Assembly (NCBI RefSeq): GCF_933775445.1
Contig: NC_065874.1
Location: forward strand, 12,481,001 to 12,545,000
Source: Argentina anserina
Lineage: Eukaryota; Streptophyta; Magnoliopsida; Rosales; Rosaceae
DNA: 64,000 bases
Direction: 5' to 3'
Shown here: positions 25,008 to 36,835 of the stretch, one piece after another
Layout: each line of letters begins with the position of its first letter
Numbering within the stretch: position 1 is the first letter of the stretch
Notes under the pieces: generated by a model
Databases searched by the model: none
What the model saw: only the letters and a program-made list of their open reading frames with translations
What the model was told of the DNA's origin: nothing
Position numbers and translations under genes: made by a program

Positions 25008-25041
25008 ATAATAATAATAATAATAATTATTATTATTATTA
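25008..25041. repeat. Palindromic ATA/TTA trinucleotide microsatellite
   Basis: A run of ATA units switches at its middle to TAT/TTA units, forming a perfect self-complementary hairpin sequence. Confidence 0.9.
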
Positions 25042-25442
25042 TATACAAGTTTTCAGACAACACGTAGATTACCAAGTGTCATATTTATTTATCTCTTGTA
25101 ACCATATTTGTACAACGGAAGCAACATAAACCCTTTCCCTTGATCTTGATTCGTAGGCCCTCATTATTTTATATAACTAAACACCAATGTAGAATATGGC
25201 ACACTCCTAGCTTCCAAACCAAAGATGGATACAATCGTCATAGATCTTCTCTAAACAAGTATTAAACCCTAATGACTCAGAGTTCAAACTTCCAAAGTTC
25301 CATGTCTTGCCGCATTACTCGAAAGTAGGTACCCGAATCTTTGCCTCGCATGACAAGTTTATATGCTCTCTTTTCAAACCCAGAGCCGTCCAAACTTTGC
25401 TGCCAGCCACTCCCCCACTGCCACCTAGCATTTTGCTTACTG

Positions 25443-26009
25443 CACGTGTCGAAGTTCAAGTCTCAAACACACAATTGACCACGATATTTCTAAAAAAATC
25501 TAAACACAATACGAAAATCGTTCGAGCTGACTCATTCTACTTGTCGAAATTTACACCTCTCAAAATCCACATGTCATGCAATACCTTGGAAATCTCTCTA
25601 CGTGCCGAATTGACCCCTGGAAAACCTTTTTCTCTCTCTGGCCACGTTTACAAGAAGCTAGAAAACCCTAAAAAAGTTCTTCAAGCTAAGAAGGATCCAG
25701 TCCCATCCACCTCCTCAGAAGTCCTTAGACCAACCCACATCATCTATTTTGACAAATACCCCAAACAAATCCAGACCCACATAAAAAAGAACTATTGTTA
25801 ATCACAGTCTTTAAGCCTCGAAGAGCTTAACTTATTGCCCAGTGGTTGATGAGTGAAAGAAACCCTAACCCTAATCGCCTCACCTACACACACCACTCCC
25901 TTCCAAAAACCCTAGCCACGTGACACCCCGCTTTAAACTTTCTTTCCCTTTCCAGCCCCTCCTCTTTACGCAAAATTCCAGCCTAACTCCCCTCTCCTCT
26001 CTCCACGTG
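25443..26009 (+). promoter_or_regulatory. Three G-box/ABRE motifs upstream of the RD26-like NAC
   Basis: CACGTGTC is at 25443-25450, CACGTGAC at 25917-25924 and CACGTG at 26004-26009. ACGT-core elements with this context bind ABF/AREB bZIP factors in ABA-responsive promoters. Three in 570 bases ahead of a NAC of the ABA- and drought-induced clade is coherent. Binding is not shown by the sequence. Confidence 0.6.
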
Positions 26010-26033
26010 CCTCCATGTGTTCTGTTCCTATTC

Positions 26034-26092
26034 GCCGACGCCCTCCCTCCCTCCTTTTGGCGCCAAATAGAGCTGCTGGAAGACTCGCCGAC
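26034..26092 (+). promoter_or_regulatory. Two DRE/CRT core motifs
   Basis: GCCGAC occurs at 26034-26039 and 26087-26092, close downstream of the last G-box. RCCGAC is the DREB/CBF binding core. Coupling of DRE to ABRE is known in stress promoters; its use here is inference. Confidence 0.5.
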
Positions 26093-26337
26093 CTCTTGAC
26101 ACGCGTCCATTATAACCTGTCGACTCACCGCGGTAACTTCCCCCGCGGTTCATGCACCCAAGCCCAAGAGGCAAGAGGACCGTACTCGCTATCGGATAAG
26201 GCCGGCCGCACGATAACGTCGAACTTTAATTCGGGCGTGGTGCGATCCCATTGGCTAAGAACCCCACTAGGCCCCACTGGCGCGAACAGCTTGACATAAA
26301 GACCGTACTTATCCTCCCCTAACTGTTGTCTGTTGTC

Positions 26338-26344
26338 TATATAA
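26338..26344 (+). promoter_or_regulatory. TATA box of the RD26-like NAC gene
   Basis: TATATAA lies 157 bases before the start codon, followed by a leader rich in CT (26400-26490). This places transcription start near 26370 and gives a 5' UTR of about 125 bases. Confidence 0.7.
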
Positions 26345-26494
26345 GTAACCGCCGTATTTTGGAAATCGAAAAAAAAGAAAAGAAATTAATATTCAGAAAT
26401 CTGAATTTCATCCCTCTCCTGAGTCTTCCTCCTCTCATCTCGCCCCTGTTTCATCTCTGATAAATTTCAAGTCTCTCAATCCGACCCGAAGAAA

Positions 26495-27740
26495 ATGGGC
26501 GTCCCGGAAGCTGACCTGCTTTCCCAGCTGAGCCTGCCGCCGGGGTTTCGGTTCTACCCGACCGACGAGGAGCTTCTGGTGCAGTATCTATGCCGGAAGG
26601 TTGCTGGGTACCAATTCAATCTACAGATTATTGCTGAAATTGATCTCTACAAGTTCGACCCATGGGTTCTACCAAGTACGTATTTCAAACCCTTTTGTTA
26701 AATTTAGCTTAGAGCTGTGTTATTGGTTTTGGTTCAATTGAGACTAATTGAGCGTTGTTGTGCAGGCAAAGCCATATTTGGAGAGAAAGAATGGTACTTT
26801 TTCAGTCCAAGAGACAGGAAGTACCCAAATGGGTCGAGGCCCAATCGGGTGGCCGGGTCCGGGTACTGGAAGGCCACCGGTACTGATAAGGTGATCACAA
26901 CTGAAGGTAGGAAAGTGGGGATCAAGAAAGCGCTTGTGTTTTATGTCGGTAAAGCTCCCAAGGGAACCAAGACCAATTGGATTATGCACGAGTACCGCCT
27001 CATAGAGCCTTCACGCAAAAATGGCAGCGCTAAGGTAAATACAATTTTCTCGAATTCGTGTTTGGTTTGAATTTGATGTTCAATTGAAATGGGGAAGATT
27101 AAACTTGTTTTGCATTCGGTCGTTGCAGTTGGATGAATGGGTTCTGTGCCGTATTTACAAGAAGAACTCCAGCGCCGCGAGCACACTACAGAAGCCGATG
27201 GCGATGTCGAACGTTTCAAGCAAAGAGCAGAGCTTCAACGGCTCATCGTCTGAGTGCTCTTCCCAACTCGACGACGTGCTGGAATGGCTGCCGGAGATTG
27301 AGGACCGGTTCTTCACTCTGCCTAGAATCAACTCCCTCAAAGCTATACCCCAGGAGGACACCAAGCTCGATCTCCAGAATTTGGGTAATCTCGGGTCAGG
27401 TAATTTCGACTGGGCGAGCCTGGCTGGGCTGAATCCGGTTCCGGAAGTTCCTCCTAGTACCCAAGCTCAAGGACAAGCACAAGTAAATTACAACAATGAC
27501 GTATTTGTCCCTTCGATCCCGCCTCTATGCCACGTGGAGTCGCCGCCGGAGAGGATGAGAAAGCAAGCAGAGGAGGAGGTGCAGAGTGGGCTGAGAACTC
27601 GGCGAGTAGAAAACTCGGGATTGTTCCAGCAGAACTCGAACTACTTGACGCAAAACATGTGTACCCCGATTGACACCTACGGATTGGGCACCCGTTTTGG
27701 GCTGGCCAGGCCGGGTTTCAGCTTCGACAGTCAAAAGTGA
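26495..27740 (+). CDS. NAC72: NAC transcription factor, RD26/NAC072 type
   Basis: Three exons (26495-26675, 26766-27034, 27129-27740) encode 353 residues; both introns are GT-AG, phase 1 and phase 0. The NAC domain carries all five subdomains: [20 protein letters not shown] (from residue 14); [35 protein letters not shown] then [44 protein letters not shown]. The N-terminus [13 protein letters not shown] and the C-terminal motif [17 protein letters not shown] are characteristic of the ANAC019/055/072 (SNAC-A) clade: nuclear regulators induced by drought, ABA and jasmonate and involved in senescence. The first ATG precedes the family-typical N-terminus, so the start is secure. No defect is visible. 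ABRE and DRE-core motifs upstream fit stress regulation. Confidence 0.96.
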
Positions 27741-28297
27741 AAGTAGAAACCGCAAAAAGAAAAACAGAGTGAGAGTGAAAGTAGTGCTTAGGGAGTGTAT
27801 TCGGTAGGAGAAAAGAGGAGTGCATTTGGTAAATAATTGGGATTCTTTGGGTTTAGATATACAGAAGAGGAAAGTTCACCCTCTTCTTGTTTTGCTGGGT
27901 TTAGGCCAGAACTTTGGAGCACCATCAAGGAAGGACTTTTGCACAAGTTATTGCAGTCAATTTAGAATGTAATTCCCAGTGGTCAAGATTTAGCAACTTG
28001 GTCATCCGTTTAGGGTGATTCATGATGGCCTTATCTTGTCTTTGAGGCAATTAGAAAGAGCTTAATGTATGACCCAAGTTGAGATGCTTAGATCATGTGA
28101 TCTTGTAATAGAGGGGCTATATAACCGAGTTTCATCAGGCTAGTCTAATGTTAATCTGTTATTGCAAATGTTGAAGATTCAGCTCATCTATGTCATTGAA
28201 TTTTTTGTTTTTGGGGCCTAGACAAATTGCGAGCTTCTAATACAGTAACTAGTCTCGTGATTAGAATATTAAATAAATGGCTATATGTGTTGATTAT
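27741..28297 (+). other. 3' UTR and downstream flank of the RD26-like NAC
   Basis: No gene. T-rich sequence with AATAAA-like words (such as TTAAATAAATGG near 28270) is compatible with a 3' UTR of a few hundred bases. It ends at the target duplication of the next element. Confidence 0.45.
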
Positions 28298-28305
28298 GCA
28301 TAATT

Positions 28306-28985
28306 AGGTGTAAATGAGTCAAAGCCGAATACTAAGCTGTTCATATTTGGTTCGTTTTTATTCGATAGTTTGGCTAAAATTGTATTTTTGTCATTCATGT
28401 TCAAACTCGGCTTGGTTTGAAAAAGCTCGAGCTGGGCTGAGTTGTGCTTATTTTATTAGACGAACTCAAACTCGAATTAAAGCTGATTTGAATCATATAA
28501 AACTAAAAATTTTAAATTAAGAAATTAAAAGAAAATTCAAAATCGGATTTCATAGCATCACACAAAATCTATTTTATTTGTACTAAACTCTATTTTATTT
28601 GTAATAAACTAAAACTCTTTTATTTGTAATAAATTAAAATTAACTAGTCAAATTCGTTGTTGAATTTAAAATTTTTAACTAGTTATTCTAGAAAAAAAAA
28701 GACTTTTAGCTCATTCTAACTAATATTATATTTTTATATAAAAATTACACTTTATATATACTATAAAAGTTAATAAGTCAATCTTAATTAATAAACGAAC
28801 TAAACTTTTAAGGAGCCCGAGCTAGTTCACTAGCTAAACGAGTCAAACAAACCGAATAGTTGTTGTTCAAGCTCGGCTCATTTTTAAGGTCGGGCTTAAT
28901 ATTGAGTTTAAGCTTGGCTCATTTAACTTTACAAACTCGAGCCGAACGGGTTAAAACTGAGCCGAAAACGAGCGACTTGAACCTA
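28306..28985. mobile_element. hAT-like short element, GAGCTCGGCTC-word type
   Basis: Flanks GCATAATT (28298-28305) and GCATAATG (28986-28993) form a near-perfect 8-base target duplication. The ends start AGGTGTAAATGAG and finish CTTGAACCTA. Both subterminal regions repeat the words AAGCTCG, GGCTCA and CGAGCC in opposite orientation around an AT-rich core. No coding capacity. Confidence 0.65.
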
Positions 28986-29154
28986 GCATAATGAAATAAC
29001 TAGAAAATGTTTCACCAAATGATTTGTTTCTTTAGTCCTAACTTGGAGATCTTAGCAGCCCTGAGCCCCTGACTTCTCCATTTTCTAAATGAGAACGTCC
29101 AATTCTCTCAAAGACTTCCAAGTTCCGAATCAGTATTTTAAACAACGATGATAA

Positions 29155-29262
29155 GAAAGCATCTCGTGCTCTAGTGGTTTGGAGTACGGTTGGTCTGTTG
29201 GAGGTGCTACGTTCGAACCTTGCCGTATAAAATTGATCAAGTTTCATTTCAAAAAAAAAAAA
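29155..29262 (+). mobile_element. SINE with intact Pol III boxes and target duplication
   Basis: About 95 bases plus a poly(A) tail. A box-A-like sequence (GTGCTCTAGTGGTTTGG) is followed by a box B GTTCGAACC at 29211-29219. The exact 14-base duplication AACAACGATGATAA flanks it at 29141-29154 and 29263-29276. This is a short tRNA-derived SINE, recent enough to keep its duplication and tail. Confidence 0.85.
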
Positions 29263-29276
29263 AACAACGATGATAA

Positions 29277-29751
29277 AAGGTGTCCAAAACAAAGGTCATC
29301 GATCACAAGGGTCAGACAAATGAGGTGACAGACCACTCTAAATTTAAATTACACTATTACCGAAATTAAATGTGAAGGCGCTTATTCAACATAAACCTAT
29401 GTATAAAGTTGTCTAAAGCCAACAAACTAGAAATCAAATGCAAAACATACAATTTAACTTCTAAAACCATAGTTTAAAAACTCCATCTCGAAGATGATCT
29501 GTTATCAGAGTGGTTGAACTCGGGTTTTTGAGAAGGATCTTAATTTCTTGCTTCTACTAGAAAAATTACTTTTCCTTCGTCACGTCAACGAGGCTCACGA
29601 TACCACCAACCGTGCTCAAGTTTAGACGAAAATCTGAAATAACTGCTTTACCCAATCCAGATTTCGCACAATTCACCGACTTCATCAAGGTCATTTGAAG
29701 CTCTACCTCCTCCTCTAGGTTCATATTGCGCCATAATTCCGGTTTCTCCTC
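29277..29751. other. No gene recognised
   Basis: A minus-strand frame at 29799-29566 has a protein-like composition (for example EEEVELQMTLMKSVNCAKSG) but matches no family I know, and the next transposon interrupts its upstream side. It may be a fragment of a lost gene. Confidence 0.3.
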
Positions 29752-29759
29752 ATGTCTAC

Positions 29760-30472
29760 ATAGAAGTGGTAAGTGGGCTGAAAAGCCCGAGCTCGGCACG
29801 GACCCGGTTCGTATAAAATTGGCCCAGCACGGCCCGAGCTCATTAGTGGCCCGGTTTGGCCCGAGCTCGTTATTGTAATGGGTCGGGCTGGGCTTAGATA
29901 TTTTAGCCTATGGGCCCGGCCTGAACCCGTTTTTGACCAGATACGGTCCAAACACGATAAATTTATGGGTCGACCCGTTAAACACATAATTTTATATTAT
30001 TAATATAAATTTTATACAATTATAATAATGAAAATTGAATATTAGACCTTTTAAATATAAACTTTTTGATTATTTTATTATTTTAATTATATTATGTCAC
30101 AAATATCATCAAAGTAATAATAAAAAAAGTCATAGTTTTGACATATGTAACATTTTAGAAATAAAATTATCAAATGTATTGTAGTATTTTGTTTTATTTT
30201 ACTATTCTAAATAGTTATATAAAATAAATATTCTAATTTCACAATTTTTGTCATATTAATTGTGTCTTATAATACTAATGGGTCAGCCCGCTTCTTGGCC
30301 CGGCACGAGCTCGACCCGACATGGGCTTGGGCAGTGGGCCCGGCTGGGCTTAATATTTGAGAAAATGGGACAGCCCGAGCCCGACACAAAAATAAATGGG
30401 CCGGCCAGAACACGACACATGCACGGTTTGGACTCTCTTAAAATGGACCGGCTCGGCCATTTTGCCATCTCT
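29760..30472. mobile_element. hAT-like short element, GGCCCGAGCTCG-word type
   Basis: Exact 8-base target duplication ATGTCTAC at 29752-29759 and 30473-30480. The ends are AGAAGTGGTAAGTGGGC and, reverse complemented, AGAGATGGCAAAATGGCC. Subterminal regions repeat GGCCCG, GAGCTCG and CCGGCC around a strongly AT-rich core with no coding capacity. Confidence 0.82.
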
Positions 30473-30480
30473 ATGTCTAC

Positions 30481-32891
30481 CCCTAAGACGCATGGGTTTA
30501 ACTAGTGACATAAATGTTTTTCTGATCCCCAAAGCATTTGTTATTGTGACTTTCAGCCCTAGTTTGATAAACGTGACATTCACCAACACCATAGAGATTG
30601 GTTGTGTTTAGTCTTCTTGCTGGCCTTCGTGCCCTCATTCTCAAGACATCGCCACCCACCTAAGAGTTTGATGGGTGAGGATGAGCGATGTTGAAAGTAG
30701 TGGCGGATCTAGCCCAAGGCTTTTGGGTTGGAGCCCATACAACAATTTCCATCCCAATTTTTTTGATATATTAGTGCTAACAAAAAAAGATATATATATA
30801 AAATTGAATTTTTTAAATATGTATTTCTCCTACATGATGGTATTTTTTTCTTAAATCTCATCAAAAATCCTCAAGTATAACTCTTATAATATTTTTGCTA
30901 CTTTATGTATTGAATATGAAATTGCATGTATGAGTTATTAAGTTTCAATCTAATTAATTTGAAAAACAAATTGTTGAAATATATTAATTTGTTATTGATT
31001 TTCAAAATACTCTTCTACATTCATTGACAATTATTTATATTTTTTAAGATTTATTGACGTCTACAGTTTACACTCCATGATCGAATCCTAAATATGTCAT
31101 TGGCTGAAAGATTTGCTGATAGCAAAACCTGTGATGCATTGGCCTTGAAATCCATAGAAGAGCCAATGGTGCTGCTGAAGATTGTCGAGACTTCATGGGG
31201 TTTCCACCTCCTCTGCCTCCCTACAGTATTACAGAGAGCCATGATTAATTGTCATGTGGTTGCAGCTGTGGCTTTAGAGACGCTCATATCGGTACTCCAC
31301 CAGTAAAACATCCTCCAACTAGATCCACAGCTGCCTTTCCAACCACATTTTTGTTCAAACCTACATTGTCCATGCAAAACTGGTCATATAATGTCGATCA
31401 CCAACCAGTTTTGCAGTACCAACTATCATAAGCGTCATCAATGTTGTTAGTCAAGGTACTTGACTAATCAGACCACACTTCACCTACATGATCTATTCTT
31501 TGCAGATTAACTAGATAAGTTCTTTTTGGATAGCAACCTAGCTATGACGCCCTTAAATTCTGATCTTACCACAAGCAATTGATCCTCTCATTCCATAGAT
31601 TAATTTCAAGTTGATAGTCGAAGAATGGAACTTTGAGAGCCACTCACCTAAATGAGGTATCCAAAAGACCCCTAGTTGTGGATAGAGACGATAAACCGAT
31701 GGCTTTGGGACTGAAAATCTAAATTTATCAAATTAAATAAAACTTTAATCTTTTACTAGTGATATTTAATTTTATTTAACCTATCAATGCGTGATTTATC
31801 ATTAGAAAATAAACAAAAAAAATGTAAAATTAAGCAAAAGAGAGATGATGCATGCATTACACAATACACAAGCTCTTACTCATCACTTTTGACTAATTTT
31901 TCTAAGATATGTATTAGAGAGCCAAGAATAGTATGTTGAACAATGCACTTGGAAGAATAGTCACTTTCGAATAGTAAAAATGGAATCCATTCCCATCATA
32001 TGCCAATCATGAACTAATTTTTCCTAAGAAGGTGTCGACCTCTTGCAGATATGCACTGATTGATAATTTCTTTTGCTTGCACGTGTGGTCAATGTGGCAT
32101 CCCGACTATGGCATTTTCCCTCTCTTTTCGCTTTCAAAGAAAAGGCTTCAGATTCAAAGCTCCAAAACACTTCTAATCGTGCAAGTTTTCTTAACCTGGA
32201 ACTTCTCCTTTACAATAAGTGCCGTGTGTGTTCGCGGAGAAAAGCGACTTGGATTTTTGTTGTTCACCAATAAAACAAAATATCTTTTAGAAATGCCAGT
32301 AGCTCTCAATAGCTCTCACCAGGGTGCTGTAAGGTATATGAACGTCTATTGACGATAAAAGTCCGAGTAATCTTGAGCCATAAGAAACTGGTTCAAGTTT
32401 CAAGTTTCATTATGCCGAAAAAAATTGAAATTGTGTATAAAAAAGGAGATTACGTACGCAATGAAGCAAAACTAACTCGCAATTGATTTTACGATGTTTA
32501 TTATCCGCCGAGTCAGCTGATATCTAAATTTTAGATTAAGATATATGGGAAAAAAAAAGTTATCAGAGTCCATCACTAAACCAACACGAAACGTCCATGA
32601 GAATTGATGTTGCCTACAAATCACTAGCGTTGGTACAACGCTTTAAACTTACCATCAACCTATAAGTTTTTTTGCGGAAATAAAATTTAAAAAATAGGGC
32701 TACAAGTTACTAATGCCAGTACTATTCAAAAATAGAGCCATATGTAAAGCTGAAAGGATGTGAGTTTGAGTTCCTTTGTGGAAACTGGAAAGAAAAAGCA
32801 CTGCTGCTTCTGTGTGGACTTTCGAAAATGCTTGGGCCGAAAATGAGAAACGAAATCCCATAGTGGGCTTACACACATGGTTAGACTAACT
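30481..32891. other. Intergenic, no gene recognised
   Basis: AT-rich with scattered short frames. The overlapping frames at 31051-31306 (both strands) and 32032-32352 look compositionally ordinary but match nothing I know and have no splice or regulatory context. Confidence 0.4.
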
Positions 32892-32899
32892 CCATTAGC

Positions 32900-33453
32900 T
32901 AGGGGTGGGCATAAAAAACGGAAATCCCGATCCCGTCCCGATCAGGTCCCGAAATTCATAGGGATGGGACGGGACGGAGGCCTAAAAATGTTCGTCCCGT
33001 CCCGATCCCGTTCCGTTTCATACTAGTGGGATGGGACGTGGGACGAATAATTTATATCCCGCTTCGTCCCGTCCCGTCCCACCTTTAATGAAAACTTAAA
33101 AATTCTTATATATTTATATCAAAATGAAACTAATTTATGTTCTTAATAACTCCAAAATATATCAACTCAAATAATAATGGTAAATTATAATATTTTAAAC
33201 ATAATATGCATTTGGTTTGTTAAAATTTCATTATTAAATATTACTTTGTTAATGAAAAAGTAAAAATATATGTTTTTATTTAACTTCATAGTAAGGTGGG
33301 ATTTGTCCCGTTCCGTCCCGATTCCGTCCCGTCCCAACCGGGATTAATCCAGAGTGGGATGCATTCTTAAAAACCTTCGTCCCGTCCCGATTCAAAAGAG
33401 TGGGACGAGACGTGGGATGAGCCCCGTCCCGTCCCGTCCCGTGCCCACCCCTA
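32900..33453. mobile_element. hAT-like short element, CGTCCCG-word type, copy 1
   Basis: Exact 8-base target duplication CCATTAGC at 32892-32899 and 33454-33461, with perfect 12-base terminal repeats TAGGGGTGGGCA and TGCCCACCCCTA. Subterminal regions consist of many copies of CGTCCCG/GGGACG, flanking an AT-rich core. Non-coding. Confidence 0.9.
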
Positions 33454-33528
33454 CCATTAGCGAGTCAGGAAGCTCTGAGTGCAACAATTAGTGAAGAAGA
33501 TCGGTAAGTAACTTTTCTTTCGATTATT

Positions 33529-33601
33529 TGAAGGTACATGTTTGGCCACCATGGTGTTAATGAAGATCCAAAGGAGTGTAGATCAAGTTAAGGGGGAGCA
33601 T
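33529..33601 (+). mobile_element. Remnant of copia internal 3' end with polypurine tract, left of the 5' LTR
   Basis: These 73 bases match 39187-39258, the sequence just before the 3' LTR, including the polypurine tract GTTAAGGGGGAGCA. A polypurine tract outside the 5' LTR means another element once shared this LTR, as in a tandem array formed by LTR recombination. Confidence 0.8.
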
Positions 33602-34281
33602 TGAAGTTCTTTCCTAGTTGGACTAGGAAATTGTCAAGGAAAGCTAATATATACCTCACGGGTGTGTTCATTGATTCTAATTATGGGTATAATTATCTAT
33701 ATTTGGGCATATAGAAATTGTTATAGAAAAGGGATTTATAATAAAAGGTGTATTCCATATTTATATGGAGTTTTTCCTTTTCTATCTAAGGTTGTATTAG
33801 GAAGGGATTTGGGCTTAATGCCTATTTGTGCTAGGGTTTAGAGTATATATAAGAGGTATATATGTAATGTGTTGCAGAGTGAGGTTGGAGGTAACCTTTC
33901 GACACAACAAGAGACACACAGACAAAGAGGCAACAAGAGAAAAATTCCAAGATGAGAATTTTTTACAAGAAAGAAGAGCTTTGTGCTAGGAGATCTTAGT
34001 GACTCCATTGAAGACCTTAGTGGCAATATCGACAAGCTTAGTGAAGTCGACGTACGTGTGACTACAATGTTCTTAGTGAGGTTGGAATCGACACTTGAAG
34101 CAACGATCTTTGTGAGGTTGTTTCATACTTGTTTGTGACTATCAAGTAAGAAGTATTGTTACTTTTGAGAATAGAATTATTATTGATTAAGGTGTAAGTA
34201 ATATCGTTTATTCAATAGAAAAGTAAAATTTTCTACATATTCCGCTGCTATTACTCGTTCTTGTTCTATCTTCTATTTTCA
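33602..34281 (+). repeat. 5' LTR of the Sirevirus-like copia element
   Basis: 680 bases beginning TGAAGTTCTTTCC and ending CTATTTTCA, closely matching 39259-39950 with a few substitutions and small indels. The high similarity suggests fairly recent insertion. Minus-strand frames of the type LPLRSSMESLRSPSTK in both LTRs are shadows. Confidence 0.92.
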
Positions 34282-34283
34282 TT

Positions 34284-34295
34284 TGGTACCAGAGC
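34284..34295 (+). promoter_or_regulatory. Primer binding site, initiator methionine tRNA
   Basis: TGGTACCAGAGC sits two bases after the 5' LTR and differs at one base from the usual TGGTATCAGAGC primer site of plant copia elements. Confidence 0.85.
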
Positions 34296-34335
34296 AGGTC
34301 ACTAGACGTACTTAGTGAGATTTGTGGGATTAAAG

Positions 34336-36230
34336 ATGGAACGTCAAAGATTGAATCAACCGTCCATGTTCTAGAGTATGGATTTCGCTCAATAGAAGCT
34401 TCAAATGAGATTCTTCATATATGATATTGATTTTCATGCATGGAGAAGCGTTGAACGTGGATGGAAACCTCCAATGAAAGATGTTGATTCAAAAGCTACT
34501 GAGGGGACATCCACTGGTGAATTAAAAGATGAAGATGACTGGACTGACAATGAGATCAAAGTTAGTGAAGGAAATCATAAGGCTTTGAATGCTCTTTACG
34601 TTTCAATGAGCAGAGAAGAAAAGAAAAGAGTTTAGAATTGCGTTACAGCTAAACATGTTTGGGATAAACTTTGTGTTTTAAATGAAGGTAATGATATTGT
34701 AAAAGAACAAAGATTACAACAATATTATTCTGAAATTGATGATTTAAAAATGAGGGATGATGAAACTATTGATGATTTTTATAGTCGTTTTACTGATCTC
34801 TCTAGTTTGTGGGAAAGCCTTAGAAGACCTTTACATGAATCTGATATTGTAAGAAAAATATTACGGTCTCTTCTAAAGTCATACAGGATGAAAAAGACAA
34901 CGATTCAAGAGCAATATAATCTCAACACTTATTCGGTGGACTTGTTGATTGGAAATCTGAAGGCTTAGGAGATGGAACTTGAAGAGGATGAAAGACCGAA
35001 AGGTAAGAATTCTAAAAATATTGCATTAAGTGTTACAAAAAATCATAAATCAAGCACTGAGGATGCTGAAAATAATGAACTGTTGATTTTAGAATTTGAG
35101 AAATTTTTGAGTCAGAGAAAGTCAAATTCAAATGAACAAAATAATTAAAATTCTAGGAGGAATTTAATGGAAATAATAGGCGTTTTGAGAAACGTAATGA
35201 TAATTAATCACAAAAGAAGTATGATTATGGAAGTAGTAGTAATAGTATTAAGAAGTGTTATACTTGTGGTGGCATTGGTCACATTTCTACGAACTGTGGA
35301 AATAAAAAGTCTGATTCAGGTAATAAGGCTTACAAGATATCTTGGAATGACGGTGATGATAGTTCCACAAAAAAGGACAAAACGGTTTCTCTTGTAACTT
35401 CTTTCTCTTTAGATTATGCAGGTTCAGAAACTAAGGATCAAGAAGAATATGAAGATAACGGCTATGAGGATAATGAGATGTTTGAATATCAAGCAAGAGT
35501 TATAAAAGCTGTAGAGAAAATTTCAGAAAAGAACACTCTATTAAAGCAACAAGTGGAGAAGCTGGAAGATGAAAAATTAAAATGGAAAGAGGAGAAACTA
35601 AACCTAGTAAAGAAAAATGACAATGGTGGTCATGTGCTTGAAAGAAAATGACTTCTAGCAAAAATTCAAATGCTCCAGGATGAGGTAATAGAAAAAGATA
35701 ATTTAATTGATTTATTAAACTCGAAAATTGGCAAGTTACAAATTTTGCTTGATGAAACAGATAACAAGGTTGGAAAATTCCAAAATAGTTCGAAGTCATT
35801 ATCTGACATTCTGAGTTTAGGAAAGAGCTACAATGATAGAACCAGACTTGGATATACTGATAAGTTTAGCTCAAATAGAAATTCTAATTTTCCCACTAAT
35901 TTTGTTCGTGAACAAACAGTTTCAAAGGCATGTGAAAAATATGTTGGAGAACAGGAAAAATCTGAAAATTTTCAGACCTCCTTCAATTCAAATGTAATCA
36001 ACTCAAATGACAGATATGAGAAAGATATTAAAGATATTCGAAATAAGTTGGAAGAACATAGTCAGTTTTTGCTTGATATCTCTCACTTTGTTGGTTTATC
36101 TAAATCTTATAAAGAAACTAAACAAGAAGTGAAAGTAGCTCAGAACTATCAAGGTAAAAAAGTCTGGAGGAAAAAGGATAATCAAAATTTCATAGAAGCT
36201 TTTTACAAATCTGTGTCATATTGATATAGA
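34336..36230 (+). pseudogene. Sirevirus-like gag with zinc knuckle and coiled coil, broken
   Basis: The frame from ATG 34336 stays in register for 270 codons, interrupted by TAG at 34372, 34393, 34633 and 34966 and TAA at 35146. Recognisable copia gag (UBN2-type) segments are FHAWRSVERGWKPP, ALNALYVSMSREEKKR, TAKHVWDKL and QQYYSEIDDLKMRDDETIDD. After a one-base frameshift, a CCHC zinc knuckle reads CYTCGGIGHISTNC (about 35255). A long glutamate/lysine-rich coiled-coil region follows (35400-36220). Long coiled-coil gag C-termini are typical of Sireviruses. Gag would form the retrotransposon particle. Non-functional. Confidence 0.85.
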
Positions 36231-36264
36231 TTATGAATCAAATGATAAAGAAACTAAAACTGTA

Positions 36265-36835
36265 ATGGATTCAATAAATGTTACTGTTGATAATAATGTG
36301 GATTTGTCTAGTTTATATGATGATAGCTTAACTAGTTCAAAAATTAAGAATGTGCAGTTACATGAAGAGGCAAATGAAGTGGACAAAATTCTAAAGCCCG
36401 CAACAAGATATAGAATTGGATTTAAACAGAATATTAAGGAGGCACTTCTAGATGCTAATTGGAGATGGAATTTGCAAGATCAAAAAAACACTAGTGGTGC
36501 TTGTTTATTCGTTGGTAAGAATTTAGTTGCATGACATAGTAAGAAATAAAATTGTACTTCATTTTCTACTGCAGAAGGTGAATATGTTGCCGCATGTAGT
36601 TATTATACTCAAATGCTTGATTTGGATGAAAAATATGCTTAAAAATTATGATATTCCGCAAGGAAAACTTGTGATATTCTGGATTAATACAAGTGCCATT
36701 AATATTTCGAAGAATCATGTTCATCATACTAGAATTAAACATATTGATATTCGTTATCATTTTATTCGTGAACTTGCTAACAAGAATATTCTGGCATTAG
36801 AATTTATTTCTGTAGATTATTAATGAGAAGATTTC
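36265..36835 (+). pseudogene. Copia RNase H remnant joined to gag after loss of most of pol
   Basis: After a junction near 36440, the copia RNase H signature appears: DANWRWNLQDQKNTSGACLF, then (frame-shifted) STAEGEYVAACSY and later segments with the H-x-RH tail (about 36725-36760, read with frame changes). Protease, integrase and reverse transcriptase, normally between gag and RNase H, are missing, so this is an internal deletion derivative. Confidence 0.8.

Noticed and set aside
26734..27755. Minus-strand frames across the RD26-like NAC
   Set aside because: Antisense shadows of the coding exons; the plus strand has a full NAC domain with splice sites.
33838..34035. Minus-strand frame repeated at 39477-39698
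   Set aside because: Its duplication is explained by the two LTRs of one retroelement, not by conservation of a protein.
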